From CAZFZQ01 sp964522845 (GTDB taxonomy: Bacteria > Patescibacteriota > Patescibacteriia > GCA-002772895), in assembly GCA_964522845.1 (NCBI GenBank), contig CAZFZQ010000054.1:1-5328 (forward strand): 5,328 bases of DNA, read 5' to 3'. The position numbers were made by a program, and so were the translations under genes. This document shows, in pieces, positions 1 to 3,689 of the stretch (its first letter is position 1; every line of letters begins with the position of its first letter). The notes beneath the pieces are model-generated. The model did no database searches. It saw only the letters and a list, made by a program, of their open reading frames with translations, and was not told the origin of the DNA.

Positions 1-2
1 GG

Positions 3-46
3 TATGAAATTTCTATTTGGCTCTACTATGAAATTATCATTTGGCT
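3..46. repeat. Two-copy tandem repeat, 24-bp period
   Basis: Bases 3-22 and 27-46 match at 17 of 20 positions with a 24-bp period. The shared parts are TATGAAATT followed, after three variable bases, by ATTTGGCT. The array starts at or before the window edge, so the real copy number is unknown. It ends where recognisable rsmI coding sequence begins, at about base 47-50. The period is a multiple of three, and frame 1 reads through both copies (…MKFLFGSTMKLSFG), but that frame stops at 82-84 and resembles nothing I know. It could be a minisatellite, the edge of a repeat-rich neighbour, or an assembly join. Confidence 0.6.
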
Positions 47-652
47 ACGACAAGGGTTGCAAAAAAATTGCTGGAGCATTATAATATAAATAAGCCGTGC
101 ATCAGTTGTCACCAGCACAGCAAATTGCAAAAGATGGCGGAAATAAAAACATTGCTGGCGGAGGGGAAAAATTTGGCGCTGGTCTCGGACGCGGGTACGC
201 CCGGTATTTCCGATCCGGGCGGGCTTTTGATTCAATACCTGAAAGAAAATTTGGCCGGTGTGGCGATTTCGCCCATTCCGGGGCCGTCGGCCGCGATCGC
301 GGCGCTTTCCATTTCCGGCTTTCCCACGGATAAATTTTTATTTCTTGGTTTTCCTCCGCATAAAAAAGGCAGGCAAAAATATTGGCAAGAAGTTGCAGGC
401 GCGGAGCACACGGTTGTTTTTTATGAATCAAAATATCGGGTCATAAAATCATTGCAAGAATTGCAAAAAGCAGCCCGCCTCGACTCGCAAAGGCGAGCCG
501 ACGCGAGGCGGGTTGGCGATCGCGAAATTGTTGTTTGCCGGGAGCTCACTAAAATGTTTGAAACAATTTACCGGGGAACGATTAATGAAGTGTTGGAAGA
601 ATTTAAAAAATCCACGCCAAGAGGGGAATATGTTATTGTCGTAAGAAGTTAG
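41..652 (+). CDS. rsmI: 16S rRNA (cytidine-1402-2'-O)-methyltransferase RsmI, 5'-truncated
   Basis: RsmI transfers a methyl group from S-adenosylmethionine to the 2'-OH of C1402 in the decoding centre of 16S rRNA. The fold is that of the tetrapyrrole-methylase superfamily, and the enzyme is cytoplasmic. Visible family signatures, numbered from a TTG at 41, are TRVAKKLLEHY (4-14), SDAGTPGISDPG (49-60), PIPGPSAAIAALSISGFPTD (78-97), VVFYES (125-130), CRELTKMFETIYRGT (166-180) and a PRGEYVIVV ending (193-201). The N-terminal 30-35 residues of the family, including the ATPIGN loop and the stretch up to CEDTR, are absent. In-frame TGA codons at 5-7 and 32-34 rule out an upstream extension. The 41 start is therefore only the first possible codon, not a supported one; ATG 134 is the next candidate. 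Residues 144-158 come from an inserted palindromic element. The gene may be a pseudogene, or it may be intact in the genome and broken here by a mis-assembled contig end. The family assignment is secure; functionality is doubtful. Confidence 0.9.
   Translation: MATTRVAKKLLEHYNINKPCISCHQHSKLQKMAEIKTLLAEGKNLALVSDAGTPGISDPGGLLIQYLKENLAGVAISPIPGPSAAIAALSISGFPTDKFLFLGFPPHKKGRQKYWQEVAGAEHTVVFYESKYRVIKSLQELQKAARLDSQRRADARRVGDREIVVCRELTKMFETIYRGTINEVLEEFKKSTPRGEYVIVVRS
471..516. repeat. GC-rich palindromic element inserted in frame within rsmI
   Basis: The outer arms CCCGCCTCG (474-482) and CGAGGCGGG (504-512) are perfect complements. The inner arms CTCGC (484-488) and GCGAG (493-497) enclose an AAAG loop, with a one-base bulge on the left and a six-base bulge on the right. 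The element adds A-A-R-L-D-S-Q-R-R-A-D-A-R-R-V (residues 144-158) between the SLQEL helix and the GDREIVV strand, where typical RsmI proteins have only a short link. It keeps the reading frame open and is much richer in GC than the flanks. The form resembles mobile palindromic repeats that insert into coding sequence, such as the Rickettsia palindromic elements, but family membership is an inference. Other copies in this genome cannot be seen from here. Confidence 0.75.
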
Positions 653-718
653 CGTTTAGCGCGTAGCGATTAGCGTTTAGTTTTTTTACTATACGCTAAA
701 CGCTAATAGCTAATCGCT
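650..718. repeat. Satellite-like inverted repeat between rsmI and cysS
   Basis: The stretch is built from variants of TAGCGTTTAG and its complement. Direct copies of TAGCGTTTAG lie at 650-659 and 671-680. ATTAGCGTTTAG (669-680) pairs perfectly with CTAAACGCTAAT (696-707) across a 15-nt loop that contains seven T residues. An alternative pairing is AGCGATTAGC (665-674) with GCTAATCGCT (709-718). The T run lies in the loop rather than after the stem, so this is not a normal intrinsic terminator. The rsmI stop codon TAG (650-652) is the first three bases of the repeat, and cysS begins 7 bases after it ends. It appears to be an interspersed repeat; a regulatory role is not supported. Confidence 0.75.
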
Positions 719-724
719 TTAGTT

Positions 725-2080
725 ATGGTTTTATATAATACTCTCACCCGCAAAAAAGAACAATTTAAGCCGATTAAAAGCCAGCAGGTTGGCCTCTACA
801 CTTGCGGGCTGACGGTCTACGATTACGCGCATATCGGCAATTTGCGGACTTTTATTTTTGAAGATATTTTGCGTCGCGCGCTTCAAAGCGAGGGATATGC
901 CGTCCGGCATATTATGAACATCACGGATATTGATGATAAAACTATTGAAGCGTCCGCAAAAAAAAGAGAATCGTTGAAAGTATTTACTGCCCGTTATACG
1001 AATTTTTTTAAGACAGATATAAAAAAATTAAATATTTTACCGCCGAAAAAATTTGCTCTTGCCACGCAGTATATCAAAAAAATGATTTTCGCGGTGGAAA
1101 TTTTAATAAAAAAAGGATTAGCTTATGAAAAAGACGGTTCGGTTTATTTTAAGATTTTGGCTTTTAAAAATTATGGTCGTCTTTCGGGGCTGGACAAGCG
1201 CGAATTGAAAATTGGAGCGACCGTAGAAAACCAAGATTATGATAAAGAAAATCCGGCTGATTTTGTTTTGTGGAAGGCCTGGCAAAAAAAAGACGGTAAA
1301 GTTTTTTGGAATTCGCCCTGGGGAAAGGGGCGGCCGGGCTGGCACCTGGAGTGCGCCATAATCGCAACGGAAGAGCTGGGCGAATCGATTGATATTCACG
1401 CCGGCGGAGTTGATTTGATTTTTCCGCACCATGAAAATGAAATTGCCGAAGCGGAGGGGATGACGGGCAAGCCGTTTGCGCGCTATTGGTTCCACGCCGA
1501 ACACTTGCTTGTGGATGACAAAAAGATGTCCAAGTCGCTTAAAAACTTTTATACGCTAAAGGATTTAGAAGAAAAGGGGTATCATCCACTTGCATATAGA
1601 TATCTTTGTTTGCAGACACATTATAGTAAAAGGTTAAATTTTTCATACGAAGCGCTTGATGCTGCACAAATTGCCGTAAATAAGCTTAATGGCGAAGCAC
1701 GAGAGTTGTGGAATCTCTCCAATCATGCGCCAAAAAATGGTTGCAAAAATTATGAAAAAGAATTTTATATTGCTATAAGTGATGATTTGAATGCGCCAAA
1801 GGCACTAGGTATTGTATGGGAAATGCTGAAGTCAGATTGCTCACCTGCCGCAAAACTTGCTTCTCTTTTGAAATTTGATAAAGTTTTTGGTTTATCTTTG
1901 GAAGATAGAATGAAGCGCAAAATAAGACTTCCGCAAGAAGTGCGCAATTTATTAATTGAGCGGGAAGATGCCCGGAAGAAAAAAAAATGGGATCTTGCCG
2001 ATACATTACGAAAAAAAATAGCCTGGATGGGCTACGAGATAGAGGATACTCCCGAAGGTCCAAAAATAATCCAGAAATAA
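725..2080 (+). CDS. cysS: Cysteinyl-tRNA synthetase
   Basis: This class I aminoacyl-tRNA synthetase charges tRNA-Cys with cysteine at the expense of ATP, in the cytoplasm. The 451-residue product is close to the usual length (E. coli about 461). It shows all core motifs in order: LYTCGLTVYDYAHIGN with zinc ligand C27 and the HIGH-type HIGN at 36-39, NITDIDDKTI (65-74), GWHLEC (205-210, zinc ligand C210), GGVDLIFPHHENEIAEAEG (227-245, zinc ligands H235 and E239) and KMSKS (267-271). The C-terminal helical anticodon-binding region follows, ending in the family's DLADTLRKKI…GYEIEDTPEG tail (423-445). ATG 725 is the natural start, because the protein begins MVLYNTLTRKKEQF as expected for the family. 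No Shine-Dalgarno site and no clear promoter is visible; the 72-bp gap after rsmI is mostly repeat. The gene may be co-transcribed with rsmI or have its own undetected promoter. The 3' third is visibly richer in AT than the catalytic part. Confidence 0.98.
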   Translation: MVLYNTLTRKKEQFKPIKSQQVGLYTCGLTVYDYAHIGNLRTFIFEDILRRALQSEGYAVRHIMNITDIDDKTIEASAKKRESLKVFTARYTNFFKTDIKKLNILPPKKFALATQYIKKMIFAVEILIKKGLAYEKDGSVYFKILAFKNYGRLSGLDKRELKIGATVENQDYDKENPADFVLWKAWQKKDGKVFWNSPWGKGRPGWHLECAIIATEELGESIDIHAGGVDLIFPHHENEIAEAEGMTGKPFARYWFHAEHLLVDDKKMSKSLKNFYTLKDLEEKGYHPLAYRYLCLQTHYSKRLNFSYEALDAAQIAVNKLNGEARELWNLSNHAPKNGCKNYEKEFYIAISDDLNAPKALGIVWEMLKSDCSPAAKLASLLKFDKVFGLSLEDRMKRKIRLPQEVRNLLIEREDARKKKKWDLADTLRKKIAWMGYEIEDTPEGPKIIQK

Positions 2081-2110
2081 TTGGTCGTTGGACATTGGGA
2101 TTTGGTCATT
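2081..2110. repeat. Degenerate TTGGTCATT-like repeat stretch
   Basis: Immediately after the cysS stop codon, a 30-bp stretch reads as imperfect copies of a TTGGTCATTGG-like unit: TTGGTC at 2081, TTGGACATTGG at 2089 and TTTGGTCATT at 2101. It looks like a worn minisatellite, but with only three short, diverged copies this is weak. It lies directly upstream of the terminator hairpin. Confidence 0.35.
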
Positions 2111-2142
2111 ACTAAAAATGAGCCGCTTGGCTCATTTTTAGT
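2111..2142. terminator. Bidirectional intrinsic terminator between cysS and corA
   Basis: ACTAAAAATGAGCC (2111-2124) and GGCTCATTTTTAGT (2129-2142) form a perfect 14-bp stem around a GCTT loop. The GAGCC/GGCTC core is followed on each strand by a T-rich run (ATTTTTAG), so the hairpin can act in both directions. It sits 30 bp after the cysS stop codon and directly abuts the corA stop codon (2143-2145), as expected for a shared terminator of two convergent genes. Function is inferred from structure and position. Confidence 0.85.
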
Positions 2143-3063
2143 TTATATCCATTTTTTCCATTTGAATATGCCCAGCATAGTGATGGCGCCCGCGGCCATG
2201 ATGCCAACGACTTTCCAAAAATCAAAATCCGAACCGACTATCGGTATGAATTTTGTATTCATTCCAAAAAGCGCGGCAATCAGCGTGAGCGGAAAAACGA
2301 TGACCGAAAAAATAGTAAGGATTTTTAATATCTCATTCACTCTATAATCAACCAACGTTGAATTGGCCTCGTGCAGGGCGTTGATATTGTCTTTCAAGCT
2401 TTGCAGGGAAAGGTTTGTTTCCCGCGCATATTCTACCAGTTGCAGAAAATTATTTTCACTTTTTTTTGCGGGAAAAAGTTTCGATGCGCCCAACATCAGC
2501 TTATTTAGGACATACTCGTGCGATTGCAGGATTCTTTGAAAATCAAAAATATTTGTTTTGATGCGCAAAATAGCATCCACGGTTCTTTTTTGTTCGTATT
2601 TTTTGAAAATCTTTTCTTCGATCATTTCCACGTCCAAAAGCAAGTGTCTCATCATGGGGAAGCAATAATTTGTGAGATTGTCCAAGAGGGCGTATAAAAT
2701 ATCAGCCACTTCTCCGGAGCAGGGAAGCCGGCTGGAATTTTTGTTGCAGTTTTCAAATAAATTTTTTATAGCCGGAATTTTATTGTTATGAAAAGTAACC
2801 AAGCGGTTGCGGCTGATAAAAAAATCAATCTCCTCTGTGCTGATTTTTTTGTTTTCGCGGTTATAAACCGGAAAAAGCAGGATCATAAACAAATAATCCG
2901 GCCGGATAACCAGTTTTGAGCGCTGTATTGGCGGAAGAACGTCAATTGAATCTTCTTCCAGGAGCCCGTATTTTTTGGCGACATATCCGACTTGCGGTTG
3001 TTGCGCCTTTGTCACGTTGATCCAAGTGATTTTTTTTGTCTTGAATTCGTAGATGTGTTTCAT
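2143..3063 (-). CDS. corA: CorA-family magnesium (divalent cation) channel
   Basis: CorA proteins form pentameric inner-membrane channels that import Mg2+, sometimes Co2+ or Ni2+. The 306-residue product has the family layout. A soluble N-terminal domain spans about 1-130. A long charged helical region (about 135-245) leads into the stalk helix ending YRVNEILKILTIFSVIVFPLT. The first membrane helix is at about 247-266, the signature GMN at 267-269, a short outer loop follows, and the second helix is at about 283-301. A basic tail, KWKKWI, ends the protein. The outer loop reads TKFIPIVGSDFDFW and lacks the usual MPEL-type acidic motif just after GMN. The start at 3063 (MKHIYEFKTKKITW) is chosen because a TATAAT box lies 6 bases upstream and because the 49-codon extension to 3210 merely translates a palindromic repeat. 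The gene converges on cysS, shares its terminator, and is divergent from the hypothetical gene. The exact ion specificity cannot be read from the sequence. Confidence 0.95.
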   Translation of the reverse strand: MKHIYEFKTKKITWINVTKAQQPQVGYVAKKYGLLEEDSIDVLPPIQRSKLVIRPDYLFMILLFPVYNRENKKISTEEIDFFISRNRLVTFHNNKIPAIKNLFENCNKNSSRLPCSGEVADILYALLDNLTNYCFPMMRHLLLDVEMIEEKIFKKYEQKRTVDAILRIKTNIFDFQRILQSHEYVLNKLMLGASKLFPAKKSENNFLQLVEYARETNLSLQSLKDNINALHEANSTLVDYRVNEILKILTIFSVIVFPLTLIAALFGMNTKFIPIVGSDFDFWKVVGIMAAGAITMLGIFKWKKWI

Positions 3064-3069
3064 GTTGTT

Positions 3070-3098
3070 ATTATAGCATAATTTTTTTGGGTTACGAA
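3070..3098 (-). promoter_or_regulatory. Predicted leaderless promoter of corA
   Basis: On the minus strand, TGCTATAAT (3078 down to 3070) is a perfect -10 hexamer with the TG extended -10 motif. Counting the last T as -7 puts the transcription start at 3063, the A of the corA ATG. The -35 position, 17 bp upstream (3098-3093), reads TTCGTA and is a weak match, as expected when an extended -10 compensates. No ribosome binding site fits in the remaining 6 bases, so the transcript is predicted to be leaderless. Confidence 0.75.
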
Positions 3099-3110
3099 AT
3101 TTGCAACTTC

Positions 3111-3192
3111 TGTCATTGCGAGGAGTCCGCGACGCGGCAATCCCGTTGATAACCATGAGATTGCCACGCCCTAAGAAGGGCTCGCAATGACA
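3111..3192. repeat. 82-bp palindromic interspersed element in the divergent promoter region
   Basis: The ends are perfect 12-bp inverted repeats, TGTCATTGCGAG (3111-3122) and CTCGCAATGACA (3181-3192). Inside, GGCAATC (3136-3142) pairs with GATTGCC (3159-3165). Small local hairpins are also possible: CCGC/GCGG (3127-3137) and GCCC/GGGC (3168-3181, sharing its last base with the right arm). The whole can fold as a branched cruciform. The minus-strand translation reads CHCEPFLGRGNL…IAASRTPRND, the familiar false peptide produced by a widespread class of repeats bounded by GTCATTGCGAG. That resemblance comes from memory and was not searched. No obvious target-site duplication flanks it. Confidence 0.85.
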
Positions 3193-3201
3193 GGCGCATA
3201 A

Positions 3202-3230
3202 TTGCCTCACTTTTTTGATTGCTGTATAAT
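3202..3230 (+). promoter_or_regulatory. Predicted leaderless promoter of the hypothetical/ATPase unit
   Basis: TTGCCT (3202-3207, four of six bases of the -35 consensus) lies 17 bp before a perfect TATAAT (3225-3230). With the last T at -7, transcription would begin at 3237, the A of the ATG. This mirrors the corA promoter on the other side of the palindromic element. No Shine-Dalgarno site exists between the box and the start codon. Confidence 0.8.
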
Positions 3231-3236
3231 AATAGT

Positions 3237-3686
3237 ATGTCTCCCGAGAAACTTGAGCCCAAAATTGAAGCGCCTGTGGATAAACTGGTGAATGGCCGTT
3301 TTGAGAGGCCGGCCGCGGCGGAAGAAGAAAAAAATATTCCCGCCGCGCCGCAGGCTGTTGCGCCGGCGCCGGCAGAACAAATCCCCGACAAAGACGAGGA
3401 CATTGTTATGATTGAAAATATTTTATCGGAAAATATTTCAGAGATTTATAAAGAATTGAGTGAAGCGCAAAAGCGCGCTTTCCGGCAAAAAGGCGAAGAA
3501 GTATCGTTAAAAATAAAAGGATTATTAAAAAAAGCGCGCGTGGCGACGCACGAAATATTAAATATCATTAAAGAGTGGCTTCGCCTGCTGCCCGGCATCA
3601 GCAATTATTTTTTGGAGCAGGAGGCAAAAATAAAAACCGATAAAATTTTGCAGATGAAAAGAGAAGGACAAGAAATAGAAAGATAG
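3237..3686 (+). CDS. Conserved-type hypothetical protein paired with a conjugation-like ATPase
   Basis: The function is unknown. The 149-residue product has two parts. Residues 1-55 are disordered-looking and rich in Pro, Ala, Glu and Lys, including an Ala/Pro run around 35-50 (IPAAPQAVAPAPAEQIP). Residues 56-149 are predicted to be helical and charged. They include ISEIYKELSEAQKRAFRQKG (67-86), then KIKGLLKKARVATHEILNII (92-111), EWLRLLPGISNYFLEQEAKI (113-132) and a basic tail. There is no signal peptide and no clear membrane-spanning helix, although 106-126 is amphipathic and could lie on a membrane. The start at ATG 3237 is favoured over an in-frame TTG at 3219, because the TTG lies upstream of the -10 box and 3237 is the predicted transcription start. 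The stop is 3 nt before the ATPase start, so the two are almost certainly one transcript. From memory, similar helical proteins precede this ATPase type in Parcubacteria, which suggests a cytoplasmic accessory role. That is inference. Confidence 0.85.
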   Translation: MSPEKLEPKIEAPVDKLVNGRFERPAAAEEEKNIPAAPQAVAPAPAEQIPDKDEDIVMIENILSENISEIYKELSEAQKRAFRQKGEEVSLKIKGLLKKARVATHEILNIIKEWLRLLPGISNYFLEQEAKIKTDKILQMKREGQEIER

Positions 3687-3689
3687 AAT

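Noticed and set aside
1..50. Possible end of a CRISPR array at the left edge
   Set aside because: The two copies follow with only 4 bases between matched parts and differ at internal positions. No spacer-length unique sequence separates repeats.
4..84. Small frame-1 ORF through the tandem repeats (starting MKFLFGSTMKLSFG)
   Set aside because: It has 26 codons, overlaps clear rsmI coding sequence in another frame, and has no promoter or ribosome binding site.
57..92. Promoter-like TTGCAA (57-62), 17-bp spacer, TATAAT (80-85) inside rsmI
   Set aside because: The spacing is ideal, but the hexamers encode conserved RsmI residues (VAKK and HYNI). AT-rich coding DNA yields such matches by chance. 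The next in-frame ATG (134) is more than 40 bases downstream, unlike the tight geometry of the two promoters accepted here.
681..687. Intrinsic terminator after rsmI
   Set aside because: The T7 run is in the loop of the inverted repeat rather than after a stem, so the arrangement does not fit an intrinsic terminator on either strand.
1118..1504. Long antisense open frame within cysS, and similar open frames opposite or out of phase with the ATPase gene (3710-4712)
   Set aside because: They overlap well-supported genes with full motif sets, have no recognisable domains, and are low-complexity or Arg/Pro/Phe-rich as expected of shadow frames.
3064..3210. Extension of the corA reading frame to 3210 (49 extra residues)
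   Set aside because: The extra peptide is a translation of the 82-bp palindromic element and begins upstream of a perfect TATAAT box. CorA homologues do not have it.
3219..3236. TTG at 3219 as start of the 149-residue protein
   Set aside because: It lies upstream of the -10 hexamer at 3225-3230 and so outside the predicted transcript. ATG 3237 coincides with the predicted transcription start.
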